Source: Clostridiales bacterium
Lineage (GTDB): Bacteria > Bacillota > Clostridia > Clostridiales > Oxobacteraceae
Length of the DNA stretch: 36,088 nt
Direction: 5' to 3'
Assembly: GCA_030016385.1 (NCBI GenBank)
Contig: JASEJN010000037.1
Span: 1 to 36,088 of the forward strand
Both the position numbers and the translations under genes were made by a program. The notes below the pieces were generated by a model, which did not search any database, was not told the origin of the DNA, and was given only the letters and a program-made list of their open reading frames with translations. This document shows positions 15,663 to 23,166 of the stretch, piece by piece (the first letter of the stretch is position 1; each line of letters opens with the position of its first letter).

Positions 15663-16566
15663 ATTCATAAAGAAAATTAGCTTTGGAAAAGTAGCAAAAA
15701 TCTATGTGATATTATCGATTCTTGTTTTAATAATCTGTATTGGTATGACTGCATACCTGTTTAGAGACAAGATTGCTTTAGCGATAGATTATGAAAAGAT
15801 GGATGATGCAGTTGAAAAAAGAGGAATAGATGCTTCAATTAAAGGGCGCTTAGATAAACTCGCTAGCGATTCGGTCGACATAAGGGATGTAATTCTACTT
15901 GATAAAGAAAATAATATCCTGTATAGGGTAAGGAATTCCGGCATAGGAAGGGATAATAAGCTAACTTTAAGTTATAGCAGAGAAAAAGGAGGCTATCTTA
16001 CAGACCCAGGCAGTCCGGATATATATTATAAAGTTGTCAGGTTTGAAAAGCTTATCTATTTTAAAGATTCCATGGAACAGATAATAAAGTTAGAAAAAGA
16101 ACGAAATGATGATTTTTTTTATGACGCTAACTTTAATGTCAAGAAGGTTTATTTGCTGAATTATTTTGCTGATAAAAATAATGGCATGAAGGTTTTTATC
16201 ATAAGTGATATCAGGATAATGCCGTATGCTGAAAGGTTATTTGAATCGATGGGGTCGGTATTGGCAGTCATCCTTTTAATTTATTGGATAGGCTTGGCAT
16301 TATGGGTGTATAAGGATTCAAATGAGAAAAGGATGAACGCAGCTTTATGGGGAATCGTTACTCTAATTACTAACTTGATAGGTTTACTAGTATATGTATT
16401 GGTAAAGCAAAATAGTGAAGTTTGCTACAAATGCGGTGCAGCACAGAATAAGTACAACGTGTATTGCTATAACTGCGGAGCAAAAATAAATAATTTATGC
16501 AGTAAATGCGGAGCCATCGTCAATGAAAAAGATAAATACTGCATTAAATGCGGTAATAAACTGTAA
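15646..16566 (+). CDS. Membrane protein with C-terminal double zinc ribbon
   Basis: 306 residues. One membrane helix at about 18-40, an extracytoplasmic domain of about 160 residues with no motif I recognise, two further helices at about 205-225 and 232-253, then a cytoplasmic tail with four CxxC knuckles (about 260-263, 274-277, 285-288, 299-302). These form two zinc ribbons of the kind found in zinc-ribbon membrane proteins. The central domain is rich in charged residues and could sense an outside signal. It overlaps the preceding small membrane gene by 17 bp, so all three genes with the ECF factor are one operon. A sensor or anti-sigma role is inferred from context. Confidence 0.78.
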   Translation: MGKTDEFIKKISFGKVAKIYVILSILVLIICIGMTAYLFRDKIALAIDYEKMDDAVEKRGIDASIKGRLDKLASDSVDIRDVILLDKENNILYRVRNSGIGRDNKLTLSYSREKGGYLTDPGSPDIYYKVVRFEKLIYFKDSMEQIIKLEKERNDDFFYDANFNVKKVYLLNYFADKNNGMKVFIISDIRIMPYAERLFESMGSVLAVILLIYWIGLALWVYKDSNEKRMNAALWGIVTLITNLIGLLVYVLVKQNSEVCYKCGAAQNKYNVYCYNCGAKINNLCSKCGAIVNEKDKYCIKCGNKL

Positions 16567-16601
16567 ATCAAAAGCTTCCTTAAATAAAAAGGGAACAGTT
16601 T
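16558..16601. terminator. Weak candidate terminator between convergent genes
   Basis: Inverted repeat AAACTGT (16558-16564) and ACAGTTT (16595-16601), with an inner partial stem (TTCCTT / AAGGGAA). It lies between the convergent zinc-ribbon gene and the CHR gene. The stem is AT-rich and no clean U-run follows, so termination is possible but not certain. Confidence 0.3.
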
Positions 16602-16604
16602 AAA

Positions 16605-17177
16605 TCATATTATCACGATGGCCCCTACAACACCCGCTAGTATGGTAAGCAAAATCGGATTGATTTTGAAACGTATATTGAGCACTGCGGTGAGTATAAA
16701 AATAATAACAGGAACGAGAGACAGAGTGCCCATCGGGTCAATAAGGAAATTTCCGATATTTTTTCCCGGTACCGTAAGTACATTGGTTGCTATCGTTATC
16801 GCTGCAGCTGCTATCAAACCGACGGCGGCGGGTTTGATGCCGGATAAAGTATCCGTCAGCCAGTCGTTGTCCTTAAAATGTGCAAAAAAGCGCATAATGA
16901 CGACAGTGAGGACAAAGGAAGGCAGCGAAACACCTGCGGTAGCCGCAATGGCTCCCGGCAGTTTTTGGTAGAGGTATCCGACATAAGTGGCGGCATTTAT
17001 AGCTATGGCGCCTGGAACGACCATATCCAGTGCATTCAAGTCTGCAAACTGGGCAGGACTAACTGAAAAATGCTCCGCTTCCGTCATGATCATGGAGAGC
17101 ATTGCATAACCGCCCCCGAAACTTAAAAAACCGAGCTTGAGAAATGTGTAAAACAGATTAAAACATTTAAGAAGCAT
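16605..17177 (-). CDS. Chromate transporter family protein, second half-unit (short CHR)
   Basis: 190-residue membrane protein of the CHR family. The N-terminal signature LGFLSFGGGYAMLSMI and the segment DLNALDMVVPGAIAINAATYVGY are diagnostic of the short-chain CHR half. About six hydrophobic segments follow. Short CHR proteins occur as adjacent pairs equivalent to the two halves of long ChrA and are thought to work together to export chromate or a related oxyanion. The ATG at 17177 has AGGAG 8 bp upstream, better placed than the ATG at 17183, and overlaps the upstream partner by 11 bp. The divergent LysR gene is the likely regulator. Actual substrate in this organism is not known. Confidence 0.9.
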   Translation of the reverse strand: MLLKCFNLFYTFLKLGFLSFGGGYAMLSMIMTEAEHFSVSPAQFADLNALDMVVPGAIAINAATYVGYLYQKLPGAIAATAGVSLPSFVLTVVIMRFFAHFKDNDWLTDTLSGIKPAAVGLIAAAAITIATNVLTVPGKNIGNFLIDPMGTLSLVPVIIFILTAVLNIRFKINPILLTILAGVVGAIVII

Positions 17178-17745
17178 CCTCATGACTCCTTTCCCGATGT
17201 CGTCTAATACGCTGGTAAATATATCCGGTAGCGCCAGACAGCACTACGATAATCGGTGCGCCTAAATTTCCCACAACAACAAGTAGGAAAGCGGCGATCA
17301 TTATGATGACGGAGAAGGTGGTTTTTAAATTATATCTGCCAAGAGAAAATGCGGCTGAAAGCACCAGCGCGGCAGACGCAGCCCGGATCCCGCGCATGGC
17401 TCCCAGAAGCCTTCCGTGCTGAGGGATCATTTTTGCAAGAATTGTAGCCAACACCATCAGGGAAAATGCCGGCAGTATCGCGCCAAAGCCCGCTGCCAGC
17501 ATTCCGACAGTACCTGCCGCATGACGCCCGACAAGTGTTGCGCAGTTTAATGCGATTACACCTGGCATAGTTTGTGAGAGCGTGGCATATTCCATAAATT
17601 CATCCCTGCTCAAAAGCTTATATTTTTCTACCGCGTCCCGCTCGATAGCAGGAACGATGGCAAGGCCTCCTGCAAAAGTGAACGTGCTTGCTTTCAGAAA
17701 AGTGATAAACAACGCAAAAGATTTGAAAAGTTTATTGTTACTCAT
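17167..17745 (-). CDS. Chromate transporter family protein, first half-unit (short CHR)
   Basis: 192-residue CHR-family membrane protein, with signature LKASTFTFAGGLAIVPAIERDAVEKY near the N-terminus and YATLSQTMPGVIALNCATLVG, then several helices and a strongly basic tail (RRHRERSHED). It pairs with the overlapping gene 16605-17177; together they match the two halves of a full-length ChrA. The ATG at 17745 is preferred because GGAGG (17751-17755) is 5 bp away; the longer frame to 17778 lacks support. Transcription probably starts in the 195-bp region shared with the divergent LysR gene. Two separate, overlapping genes are normal for this subfamily, so a frameshift is not implied. Confidence 0.9.
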   Translation of the reverse strand: MSNNKLFKSFALFITFLKASTFTFAGGLAIVPAIERDAVEKYKLLSRDEFMEYATLSQTMPGVIALNCATLVGRHAAGTVGMLAAGFGAILPAFSLMVLATILAKMIPQHGRLLGAMRGIRAASAALVLSAAFSLGRYNLKTTFSVIIMIAAFLLVVVGNLGAPIIVVLSGATGYIYQRIRRHRERSHEDAS

Positions 17746-17845
17746 CATAACCTCCAAGTTCCCCGTCAATCGGATCATATCTGGCGAATTTCGTTGCTTA
17801 AAATAATATAATCCTCTTTATTTCGATTTCATATTGCGAATCTAA

Positions 17846-17862
17846 GATATGATAAGTATATC
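17846..17862. promoter_or_regulatory. Candidate LysR operator (GATAT-N7-ATATC)
   Basis: A perfect inverted repeat, GATAT (17846-17850) and ATATC (17858-17862), contains a T-N11-A core (T17848, A17860), the usual LysR-family box. It lies between the divergent CHR and LysR genes, directly upstream of the -35 box of the LysR promoter. Confidence 0.45.
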
Positions 17863-17864
17863 AC

Positions 17865-17893
17865 TTGAAAAACCATAAGTAAAATATCATAAT
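17865..17893 (+). promoter_or_regulatory. Promoter of the LysR gene
   Basis: TTGAAA (17865-17870), 17-bp spacer, CATAAT (17888-17893). It is 48 bp before the TTG start. The -35 box begins 3 bp after the candidate operator, which fits negative autoregulation by the LysR protein. Confidence 0.55.
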
Positions 17894-17940
17894 ATTATAT
17901 ATATTATATTGTTTTGCTTATGAATAGGGGGATAATACAA

Positions 17941-18822
17941 TTGACTTTACGGCATATGAAAATTTTTGTGACAGTTTGCGAAGAAAACAGTATTACAAAA
18001 GCTGCAAAGAAGCTGCATATAGCGCAGCCTGCGGTCAGTATTGCTGTGAAGGAGTTGGAGGATTACTATGGCGTAAAGCTATTTGACCGCATATCGAAAC
18101 GGCTTTATCTTACTGATATAGGCAGGAATTTTCTTGAATATGCACTCCATATTGTTTCTCTTTTTGACGATATGGAGAATAATATGCACAAATGGGAGTG
18201 CTCTGAGAAGTTAAGAATCGGGGCTTCCATTACCGTGGGTACCCATTTCATGCCGCGGTATGTAACTACCTTCTACAAATACCACCCTCAGTCAGATATT
18301 GAAGTTTTTATAGGAAGTTCCGATTTGATCGAGAAAAAGATCCTGCAAAATGACCTTGATTTTGCTTTAATAGAAGGCACTGTCCATTCAGAAAATATCC
18401 ATTATGATACCTATATGAAAGACAGATTGGCTGTCATATGCAGTCCTTTAAACCCTCTCTGTGAAGAAGAAACCGTAACGATAGAACAGCTGCTTTCACA
18501 GCCATTGTTGTTGCGAGAGAATGGAAGCGGCACCAGAGAATTGTTTGATCATGTTATGGCGACTTTTGAATATACTTATACGCCATCATGGGAGAGCACA
18601 AGCACGGAAGCCCTGGTGAATGCGGCAAGCATGGGACTTGGCGTCTCTATTTTGCCATATATGCTGGTGCAGGATGCACTTGAAAAAGGTGTTATTGTTG
18701 AATTGAAAGTTGAAAATTTACATTTAGATCGGTGGTCCCATATTATCTATCATAAAAACAAATTCCTTACCAATTTGGCAAAAGAGTTCATCAAAATGAT
18801 AAAGGATAGTGAAAAACACTAA
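17941..18822 (+). CDS. LysR-family transcriptional regulator
   Basis: 293 residues. The winged helix is at 1-62 (TLRHMKIFVTVCEENSITKAA, HIAQPAVSIAVKELEDYYGVKLFDR) and a periplasmic-binding-like effector domain follows from about 88. The start is the TTG at 17941: AGGGGG (17926-17931) is 8 bp upstream and the protein then begins M-TLRHMKIFV, the standard LysR start, whereas the longer frame from 17914 adds nine unneeded residues. It diverges from the CHR transporter pair and is its likely regulator. Many LysR proteins of this group respond to sulfur- or oxyanion-related metabolites, but the ligand cannot be read here. It ends 22 bp before the convergent chemoreceptor gene. Confidence 0.93.
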   Translation: MTLRHMKIFVTVCEENSITKAAKKLHIAQPAVSIAVKELEDYYGVKLFDRISKRLYLTDIGRNFLEYALHIVSLFDDMENNMHKWECSEKLRIGASITVGTHFMPRYVTTFYKYHPQSDIEVFIGSSDLIEKKILQNDLDFALIEGTVHSENIHYDTYMKDRLAVICSPLNPLCEEETVTIEQLLSQPLLLRENGSGTRELFDHVMATFEYTYTPSWESTSTEALVNAASMGLGVSILPYMLVQDALEKGVIVELKVENLHLDRWSHIIYHKNKFLTNLAKEFIKMIKDSEKH

Positions 18823-18844
18823 GCTAAAGGTGCATATTCATCTT

Positions 18845-20590
18845 CTATATCTTAAACTTTTTAACTAAGGTATTAAATTTTTCTACCAGCGTGGTCTGGC
18901 CTTCTATTGATTCGGTTGCGTCTTCAACAGAGATTTTAACATCATTGATACTGTCTAAGATAGCTTTAGAGCCGGATACGAATTTCTGGGACGTTAAAGC
19001 TATAGTGTAAACGGCATTGCTGATTTGCTTGACCGAGGTTATCATAGAACTTACTTCCAAACTCATTTCTTCAGACGTTTTGCTTACAAATTTGGCATCA
19101 TCCTCATACTTCATTCCAGTTTCTATTATTAATTTATAATCCGGATTGGCATTATTTTCGATGAAATCTAAAATATCCTGGGCATTTATGGTGATATCAT
19201 TGAATGCTTCCTCTAATTTTATCATAGTTTTGTTTATGCTGCGGGCGGTTGTATTTGATTTTTCGGAAAGTTTACGAATATCGTTGGCAATAACCGCAAA
19301 TCCTCTTCCATGCTCTCCTGCCCTTGCGGCTTCAATTGATGCATTCAGAGCAAGTAAACTGGTCTGCGCTGCGATGCTCGAAATGGATTTTGCCATGCTT
19401 TTGACTTCGTCAACCACTTTTAATTCTTCAATCGCCTTAAGAATCTTTGTATGCTTATCCTTATATATGTTTTTACTTGTATTTATAGAGCCGACACACT
19501 TCTCTTTAATTTTAATTGCGCGTTCCTTTATCTGTTTAGAAGATATACTCCCGTTCTTTGCCTTATTGCCAAGTTCATCAATGGATGCCATGATCTCTTC
19601 CGCTGATGCCCCGACCTCTTCCGATGTAGTACCTAATTCTTCAGTTCCCTTGTATATCTGTTCCGCCGCCTCGCTGATGCGCTGCATCCTCGATAGCGTG
19701 CCCTTGATTGTGGAGGACAACTTATTGCTTGAGAGGGCTATTTTTTCAGAACTCCCGGTGATTTCCATTATCAGTCTTCTCGTATTCTCGCTTGCCCTGC
19801 TTAATTCGGTAGAGACTTTGCCTATCTCATCTTTCGTGTTAATACTGATCTTTTGGGTCAAGTCACCTTTTCCGATGGCTCTGCCTAGATCCAGTACTTT
19901 ATTGATCTGTTTTGATATCAGATAAGAAATTAAAAATCCCAGCATTATCGCAATCGACAATCCCGAGATTATTATGCCGGTCATTGCATATAAGGACTTT
20001 CTATATATCGATTTATTGTTGATGTTAGCATTGTAAGCATGTTTGATATTTAAATTTATTATTGAATTGATCACATCCGCCATGTTGGTTTCGATCTCGG
20101 AAACATCAGGCAGGATTGCCTCAGCTTCTTCATATTTATGATCTTTGGCCAATTCAACAAGTTTACTGTATGAATTTACATAATCCTCGAGGTATTTTTT
20201 ATATTGTACCATTAGCACATTTACATTCTGCGCTAAACCCAAGTCCTCGAATTCTTTTATATACTGGTTATTTTCATTTTTAAGCTCATTCAAATGCCTT
20301 TCTGACCGTTTTATTTTATTTATATCCCTTGCATAGGTGAGGATGAGGATTTCACTATATACCTGCTGAGAATTGTTTTTGATATCATTAAGTTTATTCA
20401 AGGATACCAGATTATAATCATACATTGAAACAGCATTGCTGTTTATTTTTCCCATATTCGATATTCCAATAAACCCTACCAGCCCTATAAAGATGGATAT
20501 TATAAAAAAAGATATTGTCAGCTTATACACTATTCTCAAGTTATTAAACCATTTTATCAATATTTTTCCAAAATCTTTAAGCCAGTTCAT
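18845..20590 (-). CDS. Methyl-accepting chemotaxis protein
   Basis: 581 residues. First membrane helix at about 21-44, an extracytoplasmic four-helix-bundle sensing domain to about 195 (resembling 4HB_MCP), second helix at about 200-225, HAMP domain, and a long cytoplasmic signalling helix pair. The hairpin tip is clear: [40 protein letters not shown]. It would pass ligand information to CheA/CheW, neither of which is in the window. The start at 20590 has GGAGG 7 bp upstream (20598-20602); a longer frame to 20710 is unsupported. A run [16 protein letters not shown] region within the tail suggests family-normal heptads. It diverges from motAB; a poor sigma-D-like promoter may precede it. Confidence 0.93.
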   Translation of the reverse strand: MNWLKDFGKILIKWFNNLRIVYKLTISFFIISIFIGLVGFIGISNMGKINSNAVSMYDYNLVSLNKLNDIKNNSQQVYSEILILTYARDINKIKRSERHLNELKNENNQYIKEFEDLGLAQNVNVLMVQYKKYLEDYVNSYSKLVELAKDHKYEEAEAILPDVSEIETNMADVINSIINLNIKHAYNANINNKSIYRKSLYAMTGIIISGLSIAIMLGFLISYLISKQINKVLDLGRAIGKGDLTQKISINTKDEIGKVSTELSRASENTRRLIMEITGSSEKIALSSNKLSSTIKGTLSRMQRISEAAEQIYKGTEELGTTSEEVGASAEEIMASIDELGNKAKNGSISSKQIKERAIKIKEKCVGSINTSKNIYKDKHTKILKAIEELKVVDEVKSMAKSISSIAAQTSLLALNASIEAARAGEHGRGFAVIANDIRKLSEKSNTTARSINKTMIKLEEAFNDITINAQDILDFIENNANPDYKLIIETGMKYEDDAKFVSKTSEEMSLEVSSMITSVKQISNAVYTIALTSQKFVSGSKAILDSINDVKISVEDATESIEGQTTLVEKFNTLVKKFKI

Positions 20591-20741
20591 TAGCATTCCT
20601 CCAAAGTTATCAAATATAGTCTCAAACCTTTCATATCCATTTGTAATTTTCTGCCTGTGGAAAAAATTACTAAGTTTATTATCATTATATATACCTATTG
20701 TAGGAGACACTTTAAATTCTTGTTAATTTATGGTTAAGCAC

Positions 20742-20766
20742 AAATCGGGTATGGATTTGATCTTTA
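20742..20766 (-). promoter_or_regulatory. Possible sigma-D-type promoter for the chemoreceptor gene
   Basis: On the minus strand TAAA (20763-20766) is followed after 13 bp by CCCGATTT (20742-20749), compared with the sigma-D pattern TAAA-N15-GCCGATAT. The CCGAT core is present but the spacing is 2 bp short. It lies about 150 bp before the start codon. Confidence 0.25.
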
Positions 20767-20853
20767 TACTACATTCCTTGCGCTTGCTTTATTTATCTAT
20801 TTTATGTTTTGTTCAGAGTTGAAGAATTACATGATAATAATCGGGCTTAAAAA

Positions 20854-20916
20854 CAGCTGATAACTGTGCTTTACGTTTATATAAGCGTAAAAATTTCAGT
20901 TATCGGCTGCTTTTTT
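20854..20916. terminator. Strong bidirectional intrinsic terminator without an obvious gene
   Basis: A 13-bp outer stem pairs CAGCTGATAACTG (20854-20866) with CAGTTATCGGCTG (20897-20909), with one G-T wobble. An inner stem pairs TTTACG (20870-20875) with CGTAAA (20886-20891). Six T follow on the plus strand (20911-20916) and a T-run follows on the minus strand as well. Both neighbouring genes point away from it, so what it terminates is unknown; an unannotated small RNA or the scar of a lost gene are both possible. Confidence 0.75.
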
Positions 20917-21005
20917 ATAAATTTCAATGCATAAAAATTCCAAATTTGAAAACATATTAAGAATAAAATCATATTCTCTTGATAAAATATACATACTGAT
21001 TTCTA

Positions 21006-21032
21006 TAAAGTATATAGAATAAAATCCGATAA
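21006..21032 (+). promoter_or_regulatory. Sigma-D (FliA)-type promoter of motA
   Basis: TAAA (21006-21009), exactly 15 bp, then TCCGATAA (21025-21032), compared with the motility sigma factor pattern TAAA-N15-GCCGATAT. The genes downstream are motAB, which fits. The start codon is 184 bp further on, so the leader would be long. Confidence 0.6.
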
Positions 21033-21215
21033 AATAATATAGATTATTGCGCAGATTTATGCCAATGCAAAGATTGAAAAAGGGCGTTATGGAAATATGG
21101 ATAATGCTTTTTTGAGCGTATGGAACTGAGCAGGAGGCAATGGATAGTCGATGAAATTGCTCTTATTAATAGATGCTGTTTTAACGTACTATAATTTTTG
21201 GGAGGTAAATATAAA

Positions 21216-22052
21216 ATGAGAAGAAAAGATTTTTCAACTGCTCTTGGTCTATTGTCAGGAGTACTGGTTATCACACTAAGCTTAATATGGGGACAAAAGG
21301 ATATCGGAAAGACATTCATGCTTTTCTTTGATGTACCTTCAATCTTCATTGTAATATTTGGCTCATTTTCATCAATTATAATATCGTTCAAGTGGGAAAC
21401 CGTAAAGAATATCCCTAATGTTTTAAAAACCGCTTTTATGAGCAAAGAAGAATCGAAAATCGACATCATCAGAATGTTTATAGATTTATCAAAACAAGCA
21501 AGAAGGGAAGGCCTTTTATCTCTGGAAAATGAAATTGATAAAATAAATGACAATTACATAAAGTCTGGAGTACAGATGATAATTGATGGATTTGAAGAAG
21601 ATTCGATACAAAAGACTATGGAGCTTGCAATGGATAAAACAGAGGAAAGGCACAAAAAATATGTTCAAGTATTCAGAATGTGGGCAAACCTTGCTCCGTC
21701 ATATGGCATGTTGGGAACATTCATCGGGCTCATTTTGATGATGGCAAACTTTAAAGATATGAGCAGGTTTAGTTCGGCATTTGCAACAGTGCTTGTAACT
21801 TCGTTTTATGGAGCAGTTTTATCAAACCTTGTGTTTGCCCCGCTTGCAAACAAGCTTGATATTAAGAATTCAGATGAATTAAACAAAATGGAGTTGGTGC
21901 TTGAAGGTATTATGGACATACACTCGGGCGTAAATCCGAGAATCATGGAAGAAAATTTGAAGACATTTTTATCAGCTAAAGAAAAGAAAGAATATGAGCT
22001 AAGCAATGGCCAGAGGAATCAGGAAGAAGCGGTGATTAGAAATGCGGCATAA
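21216..22052 (+). CDS. motA: Flagellar motor stator protein MotA
   Basis: 278-residue stator subunit of the MotA/TolQ/ExbB family. Two N-terminal helices (about 8-27 and 34-52), a cytoplasmic loop rich in charge (SKEESKIDIIRMFIDLSKQARREGLLSLENEID, the hallmark region for rotor contact), and two C-terminal helices including APSYGMLGTFIGLILMMANF with its conserved proline and glycine residues. With MotB it forms the ion channel that drives the flagellum. The ATG at 21216 has TGGGAGG (21199-21205) upstream; an in-frame start at 21198 would overlap it. It overlaps motB by 11 bp. No flagellar structural genes are in the window. Confidence 0.95.
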   Translation: MRRKDFSTALGLLSGVLVITLSLIWGQKDIGKTFMLFFDVPSIFIVIFGSFSSIIISFKWETVKNIPNVLKTAFMSKEESKIDIIRMFIDLSKQARREGLLSLENEIDKINDNYIKSGVQMIIDGFEEDSIQKTMELAMDKTEERHKKYVQVFRMWANLAPSYGMLGTFIGLILMMANFKDMSRFSSAFATVLVTSFYGAVLSNLVFAPLANKLDIKNSDELNKMELVLEGIMDIHSGVNPRIMEENLKTFLSAKEKKEYELSNGQRNQEEAVIRNAA

Positions 22053-22749
22053 AAAGAGAAAAGGCTTGGAGACTCCTGCTGAGAATTGGCTTGTTTCATA
22101 TGCAGATATGATGACATTGTTGTTGTATCTTTTTGTTATTCTTTATGCTATGGCAGTATTAAATCAAGGTAAAGTCAAACAAACTCTCGAGTCTTTTTAT
22201 AATACATTTAGCAGCGGCACCAGGATAAGTCTATTCGATACATCGGATATCGGAGGAGTGCCCATGAGCGGTACGCAGTCAGACAATGGCAGTCCAACTT
22301 ATGACCAGGTTGACAAATATGTAAAGGATAGTAATCTTGAAGGCAAAGTAAGTGTTAAGAAGCAGAGCAATGGAATTTCCCTTGAACTTCAGGAAAAAAT
22401 ATTGTTTGACCCGGGAAGTGCCACAATAAAACCGGAAAATATAGGAGTGCTTGATAAAATAAGCGTGCTTTTAAAAAGCTTGCCGAACAACATAATTGTC
22501 GAAGGTTATACGGATAATAGACCTATAAATTCGGGATATTATCAATCAAACTGGGAACTATCGTCCGACCGTGCCGTAAAGATATTAAGATATTTTACGG
22601 ATGAGAAGGGATTAAAACCGGAAAAATTTCAAGTGGCAGGATACGGGGAATATAAGCCTATCGCGGATAACAATACTCCTGAGGGAAGACAAAAGAACAG
22701 GAGAGTCGATATAATTATTGTTGAAAATAATAAAGATAACGGGCAATGA
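22042..22749 (+). CDS. motB: Flagellar motor stator protein MotB
   Basis: 235 residues. A short basic front, then one membrane helix with the ion-binding aspartate in NWLVSYADMMTLLLYLFVILYAM (D22 by this start), a plug/linker region, and a C-terminal OmpA-like peptidoglycan-binding domain (about 100-230) with EGYTDNRPINSGYYQSNWELSSDRAVKILRYF and the arginine-rich NRRVDIIIV end. It anchors the stator to the cell wall. The tyrosine after L in MTLLLYLF sits where H+- and Na+-type MotB proteins vary, so the ion cannot be assigned with confidence. The start overlaps motA and has only a weak ribosome binding site, consistent with coupled translation. Confidence 0.95.
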   Translation: MRHKKRKGLETPAENWLVSYADMMTLLLYLFVILYAMAVLNQGKVKQTLESFYNTFSSGTRISLFDTSDIGGVPMSGTQSDNGSPTYDQVDKYVKDSNLEGKVSVKKQSNGISLELQEKILFDPGSATIKPENIGVLDKISVLLKSLPNNIIVEGYTDNRPINSGYYQSNWELSSDRAVKILRYFTDEKGLKPEKFQVAGYGEYKPIADNNTPEGRQKNRRVDIIIVENNKDNGQ

Positions 22750-23166
22750 ATCCGGTATTGACCGATTTATTGTCTATACCACGATTTTATATTGATCCCA
22801 TTATATTTGACGAAAGTGGTGATGTTAATAAAATTATATTAATGTCTCCACTTTTTTATCTTTATGCGCGCTTTTTAAGAGAGCAGCTCTTTAATATCCA
22901 TAATCAATCTTTTAAATATGATTACTATACTGTGAATTACGCCTATAAGCTCGAGGGCCGGAATTAATCCGGATATTCGTGTTCTAATACCTATTCACAG
23001 TTATGCTATAATTAATTATAATTGTTGAATCAACGAGTGACAAAATGCTATATTAGAAAATTTAAGGCATCAAGCATAAAAAAGCAGGTCGGTTTTAATT
23101 AAAGGTTGTGATGAATCTATTATTTTACTTTTATGCATTTTGTAATTATCAAGGAGGGAATAGAAG
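22750..23166. other. 417-bp region between motB and the KdpD-like kinase gene
   Basis: No supported gene. A 73-codon frame (22746-22967) starts with an ATGA overlap at the motB stop but has no ribosome binding site or recognisable similarity. The second half carries the kinase promoter (22994-23022) and a roughly 140-nt leader. In the leader GCATAAAAAAG and CTTTTATGC could pair, but I do not recognise a known riboswitch, including the c-di-AMP type often found near potassium genes. Confidence 0.5.
22994..23022 (+). promoter_or_regulatory. Promoter of the KdpD-like kinase gene
   Basis: TTCACA (22994-22999), 17-bp spacer, TATAAT (23017-23022). The start codon is 144 bp downstream. A second TATAAT lies at 23007-23012 region within the spacer but has no -35 partner. 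Confidence 0.6.

Larger units (their letters stand above)
20591..21215. other. 625-bp divergent intergenic region (mcp / motA)
   Basis: No convincing gene. It holds a possible sigma-D promoter for the chemoreceptor (minus strand, 20742-20766), a strong bidirectional terminator hairpin (20854-20916) with no gene ending at it, and a good sigma-D promoter for motA (21006-21032) that overlaps a 7-bp inverted repeat TTCTATA/TATAGAA (21001-21019). Short frames in the region lack ribosome binding sites. Confidence 0.6.

Noticed and set aside
16605..17745. The two short CHR genes as a chrA gene split by a frameshift
   Set aside because: Each half has its own start, ribosome binding site and family signature; paired short CHR genes are a normal form.
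18829..18850. GGTGCATATT near the LysR gene end as another repeat copy
   Set aside because: Only the first ten bases fit; the following bases do not match either arm of the family.
22746..22967. 73-codon frame starting with an ATGA overlap at the motB stop
   Set aside because: No ribosome binding site, no recognisable similarity or topology; the overlap alone is weak evidence.
23023..23166. A riboswitch in the leader of the KdpD-like kinase gene
   Set aside because: Some pairing is possible but no conserved riboswitch core, including the c-di-AMP type, could be recognised.
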